A DNA stretch of 35,981 nt, taken from contig JAPJMW010000106.1 in assembly GCA_026461505.1 (NCBI GenBank), positions 1-35,981 on the forward strand, written 5' to 3'. Position 1 is the stretch's first letter. Every line of letters begins with the position of its first letter. The translations under genes were made by a program, and so were the position numbers. Under the pieces are notes generated by a model. The model searched no databases, was not told the origin of the DNA, and saw only the letters and a list, made by a program, of their open reading frames with translations. Below, piece by piece: positions 17,926 through 25,726 of the stretch. This DNA comes from Beijerinckiaceae bacterium (lineage in GTDB: Bacteria; Pseudomonadota; Alphaproteobacteria; Rhizobiales; Beijerinckiaceae).

Positions 17926-18363
17926 ATGAAACTCGTTCGGCATTTCAAAAACTTTGGGTGGGACGATGTGGATGTGTTGGCCTATAAAGAGGGCGGACCG
18001 TATAAAGGCGTGACGCGACAGGTTCTTTTTGAAGGCGCTGATGCGCTTCCGTGCCAATGGCGATATTTTGAAGTCGAGCCCGGTGGTCATTCCACGCTTG
18101 AGCGCCATGAGCATTTGCACAATGTTTTGATTTTACGGGGCAGAGGACAATGTCTTGTAGATGGACAGATTCATACCATTGGCGAACATGATCTTATTCA
18201 CGTGCCGTGTCTGTCTTGGCATCAATTCCGAGCAGCGGAAGATGCCCCGCTAGGATTTTTATGTCTTGTTGCGGATGAGCGCGATCGGCCGCAACTGCCT
18301 GCTGAAGAAGATTTGGCCGCGCTTTCCACCGATCCTAAAATCCGGGATTTCATTCGATCGTAA
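17926..18363 (+). CDS. Single-domain cupin paired with the RuBisCO-like protein
   Basis: A 145-residue cupin. The first metal-binding box is 'ERHEHLHNVLILRGRG' with His61, His63 and His65; the second contributes His99 in 'PCLSWHQF', with Cys95 nearby. The usual glutamate of box 1 is not obvious, so the metal site is His-rich. The gene begins 5 bases after the RuBisCO-like stop and is surely co-transcribed. In R. rubrum a cupin encoded close to the RuBisCO-like gene is the manganese-dependent methylsulfurylase that turns 1-methylthioxylulose 5-phosphate into 1-deoxyxylulose 5-phosphate, feeding isoprenoid synthesis and releasing methanethiol. This protein is the candidate equivalent here, by context, not by proven orthology. 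Confidence 0.88.
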   Translation: MKLVRHFKNFGWDDVDVLAYKEGGPYKGVTRQVLFEGADALPCQWRYFEVEPGGHSTLERHEHLHNVLILRGRGQCLVDGQIHTIGEHDLIHVPCLSWHQFRAAEDAPLGFLCLVADERDRPQLPAEEDLAALSTDPKIRDFIRS

Positions 18364-18423
18364 TTGTCGGATGCCGATGCGTATACCGCGCAGCAGAAAT
18401 TTGAATGTTACGGCTTTTAATCC

Positions 18424-19170
18424 TTAGTAAAGCCGCTGAATGCCGTTGAGCGTCACATTCATTTCAATTGGCAAGGCAATGAGGTTTTCGCTTTTCATCC
18501 ACGCCGCATAGTTTCGTGATTTGAAGAATTCCAGCACGAAGCCGGCATCTGTTTTATGGATTTCAATCAAGCAAGCAGGACGGTGTTGGTCGATGGATTG
18601 TGTTGCACCTCGTAATGCAGCATCCTCCATTCCCTCGATATCCAGCTTCATAAAATCGATGGCTTCTTTAAAATGATCAACGGTGATCGTTTTTACGGTC
18701 TCCTTGTCCCGGTAAACCATTTTCTGATTGTCACTGTGTTTTGGCGGTCTTAGCTCAAGGGCCCCGAAATTATTATTGGCGGAATAATCGGGTAACAGAA
18801 TATCCATCGACTCACCGCTGACATTGCTGACAGCGTTATGATGGCAAAATGTATTCGAAAGATTGTTTAAGGCGACTGTGCCGCACAACATGTAGTAAAT
18901 TTGCCGTTGCGCTTCAAAGGCCCGAGTCATGATACGGTTTCTAAATAGGCTGCCCAGCGCCAGGGTGTGTGTCCCAATATTTGAGCCGATATCGTAAAAA
19001 ATCACCTGCTGCTTTGCTTTGAGTCGATTTTCAAGGATCTTGCTGATCAATTGAATATCGTCGCCTGCCCAATAACCATTTTGGGTGATCATCCGGCTAA
19101 TGATCGTATCGTTTTTGCTGACGATGATAGGGCCAAAATCAGATGGCTGTACAATATTCGGATATTTCAT
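18424..19170 (-). CDS. FkbM-family SAM-dependent methyltransferase
   Basis: A 248-residue class I methyltransferase. The SAM-binding motif I is 'FYDIGSNIGTHTL' at 58-70, and the family-typical 'DFMKLDIEGMEDAALRGA' follows later, as in FkbM proteins that O-methylate sugars or polyketides. The C-terminal 'ACLIEIHK' strand is also typical. It stands alone: cupin gene convergent on one side, and a 124-base gap to the YkuD gene on the other. Sampled lines are about 38-43% GC, clearly below neighbouring genes, which suggests recent acquisition. The ATG has GGA just upstream. The substrate is unknown; glycan modification is the usual guess. Confidence 0.87.
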   Translation of the reverse strand: MKYPNIVQPSDFGPIIVSKNDTIISRMITQNGYWAGDDIQLISKILENRLKAKQQVIFYDIGSNIGTHTLALGSLFRNRIMTRAFEAQRQIYYMLCGTVALNNLSNTFCHHNAVSNVSGESMDILLPDYSANNNFGALELRPPKHSDNQKMVYRDKETVKTITVDHFKEAIDFMKLDIEGMEDAALRGATQSIDQHRPACLIEIHKTDAGFVLEFFKSRNYAAWMKSENLIALPIEMNVTLNGIQRLY

Positions 19171-19200
19171 TCCGTTTCCGCGTGGTTACAAGGGTCACGA

Positions 19201-19219
19201 GCCTCATTTTCCATGAGGC
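19201..19219 (-). other. Perfect 7-bp hairpin between the YkuD gene and fkbM-family gene
   Basis: GCCTCAT (19201-19207) and ATGAGGC (19213-19219) are exact inverted repeats around a 5-base loop. It lies 76 bases past the YkuD stop and about 30 bases before the methyltransferase ATG on the minus strand. No T-run follows, so it is better described as a leader hairpin than a terminator. Nothing else is visible in 19171-19294. Confidence 0.35.
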
Positions 19220-19294
19220 CCATCTTTGAATTTACGCAGAACGAAACATTAACGCGGTATGGCGATGGTCAAACCTAACCATCATTGGGCTATT

Positions 19295-20476
19295 TTATCC
19301 GCGACGAGGCGGCAAAGGGACATTGGCTGGTGTGCCGACAATAACGGGTTCGGCCGATGGCTGAATAGGTGCTGCACCAAACCATTTTTGGAAGAAGCCA
19401 TCATCTTGCGTGGCGGCTATTGATTGGGATGGCGTTGCAGCATAGGCGGTCGCCGTGGCAGGCGCTGGTTGGCGCGGCACGGGGTTGCCTAAATGGTCGA
19501 GTTCCGTTTCTTCAACGGCGGATAAAGCATCAGGTCGGCTAAGCTCGCCGGCGGCTGCCCATTTTTCGAGGAGCTTCTGTTTTTCAGGCGTACGGAAAAA
19601 TGAATTTTGATCGCCGTCAGAATAGGAGATGCGAACCGTCGTCGCCCCTGCTGCAATCAATGATGCCATTTTTGCGTTATCCGCGGCAGCTTTTGCCGCA
19701 ATCTCGGCTGCTGCAGGGTCAGCTGCAGCGGTTTGGCCGCAACTTGGCGCTTCGGTTGCACCAAAGGTGTAACGCGCGCCGCAATAGCCCACAGCCGGCT
19801 CTTTCTTTGTTACTTCAAATCGATCACTGCCTTCTTTGAGATTTTTCCAGAACGGCAGATTTTCGTCATTGCGGAATTTGAACAAGTTCTCCGCCGTCAT
19901 GTGAAACGGATAGGATTGAAACTGGATCGATTTTTGCCCCGCCTGAAACGCTTCGCGCATGACAGCGTAAATCTCTTCGATTTGTTCATTGGTCATCGCG
20001 AAGCATCCGCGTGAAGAGCAGGTACCATGGACCATAATGTCTCCGCCGTTGCGGCCAAGCGAACGCTCCATCGCATTGGGGTAACCCACATTGAAGGCGA
20101 GCCATAAAGCGGAATTCGGGTTCATTTGATTTGGCGTTACCGTGTAGAAACCTTCTGGAACCTGACGGTCACCTTCCCGCGTCTTAGGTCCCAATTGGCC
20201 GGACCAGCGGCAAACCGGATAAGACTTCAGCAAGGCGTATTGGCCGGATGAAGTGAGCTTCCAGATTTCGATTTCCGATTCTTTTTTATAGGCGCGGATC
20301 AAGATCGGAGCGTCTCGGTTGGAGCCGATATGGTCCATCGCAGCCAGCGTTGTAGCAGGAATAGGCGTCACAGCGCGCGCATTGGTGTAGGAGGTGCGGT
20401 GATTGGATGAGCTACAGCCGCCCAAGATAAGAAGGGCCGAGAGAAAAAAGGCACGGTTTAGAAGGGGCAGGGCCAT
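19295..20476 (-). CDS. YkuD-domain lipoprotein of the YafK/DpaA type
   Basis: A lipoprotein with lipobox 'LGGC' and acceptor Cys21, counted from ATG 20476. That ATG has AGAGA upstream; ATG 20497 is an alternative. The YkuD domain (about residues 50-235) ends its active site with 'HGTCSSRGCF', giving catalytic His150 and Cys158. The sequence around 'IWKLTSSGQYAL' and 'YPFHMTAENLFKF' resembles YafK, renamed DpaA in E. coli, which detaches Braun lipoprotein from peptidoglycan rather than cross-linking it. Cleavage of outer-membrane anchors is therefore as likely as L,D-transpeptidation. The last 150 or so residues are Ala/Pro-rich, low complexity and absent from YafK, ending in 'PLPPRRG'. It lies downstream of accA with a 123-base gap. 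Confidence 0.87.
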   Translation of the reverse strand: MALPLLNRAFFLSALLILGGCSSSNHRTSYTNARAVTPIPATTLAAMDHIGSNRDAPILIRAYKKESEIEIWKLTSSGQYALLKSYPVCRWSGQLGPKTREGDRQVPEGFYTVTPNQMNPNSALWLAFNVGYPNAMERSLGRNGGDIMVHGTCSSRGCFAMTNEQIEEIYAVMREAFQAGQKSIQFQSYPFHMTAENLFKFRNDENLPFWKNLKEGSDRFEVTKKEPAVGYCGARYTFGATEAPSCGQTAAADPAAAEIAAKAAADNAKMASLIAAGATTVRISYSDGDQNSFFRTPEKQKLLEKWAAAGELSRPDALSAVEETELDHLGNPVPRQPAPATATAYAATPSQSIAATQDDGFFQKWFGAAPIQPSAEPVIVGTPANVPLPPRRG

Positions 20477-20553
20477 CGGGTGTCTCTGAGGAGGCATAAG
20501 CTACGAATCAACGAAGGCACCCTACGCCAACGTGGTTTACCGGCTCTTAATAA

Positions 20554-20578
20554 CCCGAATTTTCCATAAAATCGAGGG
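20554..20578 (-). terminator. Weak terminator candidate after accA
   Basis: On the minus strand an imperfect stem with an A/T-rich upper part and CCC/GGG base lies 21 bases after the accA stop and is followed by TTATT. The T-run is poor and the stem has bulges, so confidence is low. Confidence 0.25.
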
Positions 20579-20599
20579 CCTAGCGTTTAGGGCTGTCGA

Positions 20600-21553
20600 T
20601 TATAGCTTTCGGCCGATGGCGAGGAATTTTTCTGCCCTTTTATCCCTTAACTGGTTGGGCGTGAGGCCCGAGAGCGCTTTGAGCGATTTTTCAATCGTTT
20701 CTCCGACAGACGCGAGCGTCAATGCATGGTCGCGATGCGCTCCACCCACCGGTTCGGGAATAATCCCGTCGACTATGCCAAATTTGAGCAGATCTTGCGC
20801 CGTGATTTTCATCGTCGTTGCCGCTTCCTGGGCTTTTGATGAATCACGCCATAGAATTGAAGCGGAGGCTTCGGGGGATGCTACCGTATAAATCGAATGC
20901 TCGAGCATCAGGACCGTATTGGTGCTCGCAATGGCAACTGCACCGCCGGAGCCGCCTTCGCCGATCACAATCGAGACATTCGGAACGCCTAAGGCCAAAC
21001 AGGCTTCCGTTGAGCGGGCGATGGCTTCAGCCTGTCCGCGTTCTTCGGCACCAATGCCTGGATAGGCGCCAGCGGTGTCGACAATCGAAATAACAGGGAG
21101 GTTAAAGCGGTCGGCCAATTCCATAACGCGCACGGCTTTCCGGTAACCTTCCGGCATCGCCATTCCAAAATTATGGCGAATACGGCTTTCCGTATCCCAG
21201 CCCTTTTCTTGGCCGATGACGGCTACGGACATGCCGCGGAATTGGCCAATCCCTGCAACAATCGCCTCGTCTTCCCCGAACGCACGATCGCCTGCCAGGG
21301 GCGAAAAATCGCTGATCAAACCGGTAATATAATCCCGAAAATGCGGCCGCATCGGATGGCGCGCTACCATGGCCTTTTGCCAAGGTGTCAGCGACGCATA
21401 AAGCTCTTTCAGCGTGGTTTTTGCTTTCGCTTCGATCCGCGCGATTTCTTCCGCTATGGCTGGCGAGCCACCGGCTGCGAGAATCGCGCTTAATTCGTCG
21501 GCTTTGGCGTCAATTTCAGCGACGGATTTTTCAAAATCGAGATAGGAGCGCAT
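20600..21553 (-). CDS. accA: Acetyl-CoA carboxylase carboxyltransferase subunit alpha
   Basis: The alpha half of the carboxyltransferase that, with AccD, moves CO2 from biotin to acetyl-CoA to make malonyl-CoA for fatty acid synthesis. The 317-residue length is standard. Recognisable stretches are 'YLDFEKSVAEIDAKADEL' at the start, 'AVIGQEKGWDTESR', 'ISIVDTAGAYPGIGAEERGQ' and 'VSIVIGEGGSGGAVAI', the crotonase-fold oxyanion and CoA-binding segments. A clear AGAGG site lies 8 bases before ATG 21553. It is 65 bases downstream of a SAM-methyltransferase gene on the same strand. accD and the biotin carrier genes are not in the window. Confidence 0.98.
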   Translation of the reverse strand: MRSYLDFEKSVAEIDAKADELSAILAAGGSPAIAEEIARIEAKAKTTLKELYASLTPWQKAMVARHPMRPHFRDYITGLISDFSPLAGDRAFGEDEAIVAGIGQFRGMSVAVIGQEKGWDTESRIRHNFGMAMPEGYRKAVRVMELADRFNLPVISIVDTAGAYPGIGAEERGQAEAIARSTEACLALGVPNVSIVIGEGGSGGAVAIASTNTVLMLEHSIYTVASPEASASILWRDSSKAQEAATTMKITAQDLLKFGIVDGIIPEPVGGAHRDHALTLASVGETIEKSLKALSGLTPNQLRDKRAEKFLAIGRKL

Positions 21554-21618
21554 TCATTTAGCCTCTGGCCCAGATTGAGTAGGGTTGCCGCCCTAAGGAT
21601 GGGCGCTGAGTTCTGACG

Positions 21619-22368
21619 TTACAGCGGGCTTTCGTCAAGCCGCGGACTGCCAGCGGGAACAAGGATCGGTGAAAGCTGGGCCCGGCTGCGTTGCGTCGCA
21701 CTGACCATAATGGGCCGATAAAGCAGTTTTGTGGCCTCCACAATGTGGACGCCCGCAAAGGGTAAAGCCAGCGCGCTGCCCAATTTTTCCCATGCGACGG
21801 CTGTTTTAGCCAGCATGCTGCCCTTAAAAGGCGGAAAATGGAGCGCTTCCGACCAATGGGATGGCGAAAACAAGGCTTCTCGTAACAAATCGGTCAATTG
21901 GCGGCGGGAAAAGGGCTGCCCGTGTCCGAAAGGTGTTTTATCAACCCGGGCCCACAGGCCTCGTCGGTTCGGCGTAACAATCATGAGCTGGCCACCGGGC
22001 GTCAAAATCCGCCAAAGCTCGCTGAGCATATCTTGTGGATTATCTTGCGTTTCAAGCCCGTGAATGACTAAGACGCGGTCAATCGAGGCGTTTGGAAAGG
22101 GCAGTGCGTCGGATGAGGCAAGGACCGTTGCCGAGGGGCGGTCATTAGGCCAATTCACCACGCCTTGCCGGGCGGGCATGACGGAGATCACCCGCTCGGC
22201 CTCGCCGACAAAGGCATCAAGATAGGGGGTTGCGTAGCCCAAACCCAAAACGGCAAGCGATTGAGTTTTATGCCACCGCTGCCGAATATGGTCCGAAATG
22301 ACGTGTTTCGTGACGCGACCGAGCGGTCCGGCATAAAAGCTTCGAATATCGATCACGTCGAGCGCCAT
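21619..22368 (-). CDS. Class I SAM-dependent methyltransferase (Methyltransf_11 type)
   Basis: A 249-residue protein with a degenerate SAM motif I, 'LAVLGLGYATPYL' (about 38-50), a motif-II-like 'DALPFPNASIDRVLVIHGLE', and motif III 'RILTPGGQLMIVTPNRRG', the standard order of the Methyltransf_11 domain. The C-terminal part is Pro/Ser/Arg-rich. The substrate is unknown. A good AAAGGAAG site precedes the ATG. It diverges from gloB with 61 bases between the starts. I remember this methyltransferase/gloB divergent pair from other Hyphomicrobiales, which suggests an ancestral arrangement. Confidence 0.88.
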   Translation of the reverse strand: MALDVIDIRSFYAGPLGRVTKHVISDHIRQRWHKTQSLAVLGLGYATPYLDAFVGEAERVISVMPARQGVVNWPNDRPSATVLASSDALPFPNASIDRVLVIHGLETQDNPQDMLSELWRILTPGGQLMIVTPNRRGLWARVDKTPFGHGQPFSRRQLTDLLREALFSPSHWSEALHFPPFKGSMLAKTAVAWEKLGSALALPFAGVHIVEATKLLYRPIMVSATQRSRAQLSPILVPAGSPRLDESPL

Positions 22369-22429
22369 AACGCTTCCTTTTCGCCGGTTCAGGAGACAAT
22401 ATAGGGCTGCGGTAGCAAAAGGAAAACCT

Positions 22430-23197
22430 ATGCCTCTCTTAATCCATCAATTCGCCATCGGTTCGGACAATCTTGGTATCCTTATCCATGATCAGTCCAC
22501 AGGGCGCACCGCTTCAATTGATGCGGGGGAGGAAGCGCCCATTCTTCAAGCGGTCAAAGAGACCGGATGGACTTTGACGGATCTTTTTATCACGCATCAC
22601 CATGGCGATCACATTGCTGCTCTGCAGCCATTAAAAGAACGGTTCGGCGCGCGTGTTGTGGCGCCTGCTGCCGATGCGCATCGTATTCCCGCCATAGATG
22701 TCGCGGTTCGTGAAGGCGATGAGGTGCAGTTGGGCGAGACGGGGTTCACTATTTTCGAAACTCCCGGACATACGAGCGGTCACATTGCTTATTATAGCGC
22801 GGAAGCGAAAGTCGTTTTTGCAGGCGATACGCTGTTCTCGATGGGCTGTGGCCGCTTGTTTGAAGGCACACCGCATGAGATGTGGACCTCATTGTCCAAA
22901 TTGGCGCGCTTGCCAGACGAGACGCTTTTATATTGCGGCCATGAATACACGCTTTCCAATGCAAGTTTTGCGCTTCGCTACGATGCCGGAAATGCGGCTT
23001 TACAAAAACGGGCTCAAGCGGTTGAAGCGCTGCGGGCCAAGGGTGAATTTACGATTCCTTCCACAATAGGGCTTGAGAAAGCGACCAATCCCTTTTTGCG
23101 CGCGGCTGAGCTCGATTTAGCGCGAGCGGTAGGGTTGGCGGGGCATCCGGCGGTTGAGGTTTTTGCGGCTTTGCGGGACGCGAAAAACAAAGGGTGA
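22430..23197 (+). CDS. gloB: Hydroxyacylglutathione hydrolase (glyoxalase II)
   Basis: It hydrolyses S-lactoylglutathione to lactate and glutathione, the second step of methylglyoxal detoxification. The 255-residue protein has the metallo-beta-lactamase motif 'THHHGDH' at 55-61, later metal ligands in 'FETPGHTSGHIAYY' and 'FAGDTLFSMGCGRLFEGT', and 'CGHEYTLSN' before the glyoxalase-II-specific C-terminal helices, where 'ATNPFLR' helps bind glutathione. A strong AAAAGGA site precedes ATG 22430. A GNAT gene follows after 45 bases. Confidence 0.96.
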   Translation: MPLLIHQFAIGSDNLGILIHDQSTGRTASIDAGEEAPILQAVKETGWTLTDLFITHHHGDHIAALQPLKERFGARVVAPAADAHRIPAIDVAVREGDEVQLGETGFTIFETPGHTSGHIAYYSAEAKVVFAGDTLFSMGCGRLFEGTPHEMWTSLSKLARLPDETLLYCGHEYTLSNASFALRYDAGNAALQKRAQAVEALRAKGEFTIPSTIGLEKATNPFLRAAELDLARAVGLAGHPAVEVFAALRDAKNKG

Positions 23198-23242
23198 GCT
23201 TGGGCAATTTATGCCGAGCGCGTGGGACGGATGAAGGACGTG

Positions 23243-23986
23243 ATGGAACACATTCGCACGATTGAAGGCCATAGTGCGCGCGCTTGGCCTGCTCAAACAT
23301 CGACTTCCATTTTGGGGTGGGAGTTGCGGCTTTCGCCCATTCTATCGTCAAAACGCACCAATTCTTTGAATGCGGTGACGCCGGAGGCTGGCCGGTTTGC
23401 CGAAGCGCTTGAAACCGCGCGGATGATCTGCCACGAGCAAAAAGTGCCTTGCCATGTGAGGCTTCATCCGCTGGGTGGCCAAGAGCCGATCGATCACCTA
23501 CGTGCCTTAGGGCTCAATGGCCGCGGAGAAACAACCGTTGAGGTTTTGGATTTGGCCGATCCTTATTCGGTCGATCAACGCGTTGTCTTTGGCGAATCCT
23601 TGTCGGATCTGTGGCTCGATACCAATGCCAGCACGCATGATCATGGCGAGACCGAGCGAAACGGGATACGCGATAGCCTTGCATCGGTGGCGATACCGCA
23701 AGGGTTTGCCGTGGCCTTTGATAACGGTGTGCCCTGTGCGGTTGGTCGCGCGGCGTTGGATGAGGGTTTAATGGGTATTTTCCAGATTGCGACATTGCCA
23801 TCGGCGCGCCGTAAGGGGTTAGGCCTTGCGGTTGTAACGTCGCTTCTGGAATGGGGGCAGCGGAAGGGCGCCTCAAAGGCCTATTTGCAGGTCGAAAGCG
23901 GCAATATTGCCGCGCGAAACCTCTATGAAAGCTTGGGATTTCGGCCTTTATATACCTATGACTATTGGACACTCCCGCCTCTTTAA
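23243..23986 (+). CDS. GNAT-family N-acetyltransferase
   Basis: A 247-residue protein whose C-terminal half is a GNAT fold: 'FQIATLPSARRKGLGLAVV' contains the acetyl-CoA pyrophosphate loop (R-x-x-G-x-G type), and 'LQVESGNIAARNLYESLGF' is the standard motif B. The N-terminal half is an ancestral GNAT-like domain found in a family beginning 'IRTIEGHSARAWPA'. The substrate is unknown. I start at ATG 23243 with AAGGA 4 bases upstream; ATG 23231 and GTG 23222 are open alternatives. It is co-directional with gloB and likely co-transcribed. Confidence 0.85.
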   Translation: MEHIRTIEGHSARAWPAQTSTSILGWELRLSPILSSKRTNSLNAVTPEAGRFAEALETARMICHEQKVPCHVRLHPLGGQEPIDHLRALGLNGRGETTVEVLDLADPYSVDQRVVFGESLSDLWLDTNASTHDHGETERNGIRDSLASVAIPQGFAVAFDNGVPCAVGRAALDEGLMGIFQIATLPSARRKGLGLAVVTSLLEWGQRKGASKAYLQVESGNIAARNLYESLGFRPLYTYDYWTLPPL

Positions 23987-24020
23987 GATCACGACACAAA
24001 AGTCGGTTTAAAGATACCCA

Positions 24021-24049
24021 TTGCCAAAGCCGCTCGAATTTGCCTAAAT
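24021..24049 (+). promoter_or_regulatory. Candidate promoter of the GlxA-type regulator gene
   Basis: TTGCCA (24021-24026) matches five of six -35 positions. Seventeen bases later comes CTAAAT (24044-24049), a weak -10. The start codon lies 34 bases further on. An eight-base direct repeat, CGACACAA, is present on both sides of it (about 23992 and 24051), and could be an autoregulatory site. Tentative. Confidence 0.3.
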
Positions 24050-24082
24050 CCGACACAAGGGTAGGAAGCGGGAGCGGCGGCC

Positions 24083-25153
24083 ATGACACAATCTGGCGAA
24101 AAAACGCAACAATCAACTTCAGTGACACAGACTTTGGGTCTTGTGCTGGTGCCCGATTTTTCGATGATCGCGTTTACGTCCTTGATTGAGCCTTTGCGGT
24201 TGGCCAACCGCGTTTCGCATCAGCAGCTTTATGACTGGAAGATTTATACGATTGATGGCGCGGCGGTGCAGGCCTCGAACGGTATTCGCCTAGAGGCCGA
24301 TGGCAGCATTGCTGATATCGGTCCGATGCCGAATGTCGTGGTGTGCGGCGGTGTGGATATTCAACGCCAAGACCATTCGTTGCTGATCGCCAAATTGCGC
24401 CGCCTCGCCTTTTATGGTGTTTCCATCGGCTCGGTTTGCACGGGCTCTTATGTGTTGGCGAAAGCAGGTTTGCTCGACGGTTTCCGCTGCACCATTCACT
24501 GGGAAAACCATGAATCCCTGCGCGAAGAATTTCCGCATCTGGATGTGACCGACGAGCTTTATGAAATTGATCGCAACCGCTTCACCTGCGCGGGCGGCAC
24601 AGCGGCGATTGATATGATGCTCTCGATGATCAATGCCCGTTGCGGGCAAGAGGTGGCGGCCTCCGTTACCGACGAGTTGATCCACCATCGTATGCGCAAT
24701 GCGAATGAGCGTCAGCGGATGGAACTTCGGGCGCGTCTTGGTGTTGCCAATCAGCGTGTCTTGGCGGTGGTTGCGACGATGGAACAAAATATTGAAGAGC
24801 CGCTTTCCTGTGGTGAATTGGCCGAACATGTCGGCTTTTCAGCAAGGCAGCTTGAACGTCTGTTCCAGAAATATATCGGCCAAGCTCCAACGCGGTATTA
24901 TCTCGGCTTACGTCTGGCGCGCGCGCGGCATCTTTTGTTGCAAACGAGCATGCCGATTTTATCGGTCGCTTTGGCGTGTGGTTTTGTTTCTGCTTCGCAT
25001 TTCTCGAAATGTTATAGCGAGCATTTCAGCCGCACGCCGTCCGAAGAACGCTTCGGGCCTCGGCAAAAAGCGGCGAAGCGTGGCGCGTTGATGTTGGAAG
25101 CGAATGAGCGCGATGGCACGCAGGGCGCTGCCTTCATCGGAACTCTGTCTTAA
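24083..25153 (+). CDS. GlxA-family AraC-type transcriptional regulator
   Basis: A 356-residue regulator. The N-terminal half (about 18-185) is a DJ-1/PfpI-like domain with 'GVSIGSVCTGSYVLAKAGLLDG', in which the 'nucleophile elbow' cysteine is kept, and 'CTIHWENHESLREEFP'. The C-terminal half (about 230-325) is two helix-turn-helix motifs of the AraC type: 'CGELAEHVGFSARQLERLF' and 'LSVALACGFVSASHFSKCY'. This is the GlxA layout, shared with GbdR and CdhR, which sense glycine betaine or carnitine-related compounds. No betaine or carnitine genes are nearby, so the ligand is open. A GGGAG site 8 bases before the ATG supports the start. Confidence 0.92.
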   Translation: MTQSGEKTQQSTSVTQTLGLVLVPDFSMIAFTSLIEPLRLANRVSHQQLYDWKIYTIDGAAVQASNGIRLEADGSIADIGPMPNVVVCGGVDIQRQDHSLLIAKLRRLAFYGVSIGSVCTGSYVLAKAGLLDGFRCTIHWENHESLREEFPHLDVTDELYEIDRNRFTCAGGTAAIDMMLSMINARCGQEVAASVTDELIHHRMRNANERQRMELRARLGVANQRVLAVVATMEQNIEEPLSCGELAEHVGFSARQLERLFQKYIGQAPTRYYLGLRLARARHLLLQTSMPILSVALACGFVSASHFSKCYSEHFSRTPSEERFGPRQKAAKRGALMLEANERDGTQGAAFIGTLS

Positions 25154-25170
25154 AAGGAGCCGCTATTATC

Positions 25171-25722
25171 ATGAACCGCCATCTTCTCCTGTTCTTGGCG
25201 GCTTTAAGCATGATGGCGACGGCGACATGGGCTGAAACCGATAAAGATCGGTTGGATGGTCTTTTTGAAAAATTAAAAGCCGCGCCGGATCACGTATCTG
25301 CCGATGTTGTGGCGGGTCAAATCAAGCGACTATGGATGCATTCGGGCAGTGATACGGCTGATCTTTTAATGGAGCGGGCCGACACGGCTCTTGAGCACCA
25401 AGACATGCCGCTTTCAATCGAGCTTCTCGATCGGCTCGTTGTGCTGGCGCCCGATTGGGCCGAGGCTTGGAACCGTCGTGCGACACTCTTTTATTTGATG
25501 GACGATTATCCCCGTGCCATGGCGGATATCGCCGAGACACTGAAACGAGAACCGCGCCATTATGGCGCGATTGCAGGCATGGGGCTTATCTTTTTGCAGC
25601 GTGGTAACAAGAAGCTCGCGTATGAGGCCTTTGAGCGCGTGCTTGCGATTTACCCTCAACTCGAGACGGCGCAAAAAGCCGTTGAAGAGTTGCGCCCCGG
25701 AGTCGAGGGTTCGCCTCTCTAA
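25171..25722 (+). CDS. Exported tetratricopeptide-repeat protein
   Basis: A 183-residue protein with a signal peptide (hydrophobic residues 4-20, likely cut after 'TWA'). At least two TPR units follow: one around residues 84-117 ('APDWAEAWNRRATLFYLM') and one around 118-150 ('EPRHYGAIAGMGLIFLQRG'), with a partial third after. TPR proteins in the periplasm scaffold other proteins; the partner is unknown. An AAAAGGAG site lies 11 bases upstream, rather far. It starts 17 bases after the GlxA-type gene, so they may be co-transcribed. Its stop is 4 bases from the convergent pyk stop. Confidence 0.87.
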   Translation: MNRHLLLFLAALSMMATATWAETDKDRLDGLFEKLKAAPDHVSADVVAGQIKRLWMHSGSDTADLLMERADTALEHQDMPLSIELLDRLVVLAPDWAEAWNRRATLFYLMDDYPRAMADIAETLKREPRHYGAIAGMGLIFLQRGNKKLAYEAFERVLAIYPQLETAQKAVEELRPGVEGSPL

Positions 25723-25726
25723 CGGT

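Noticed and set aside
19201-19219. Intrinsic terminator of the YkuD gene
   Set aside because: The hairpin is perfect but has no T-run on either strand and lies 76 bases past the stop.
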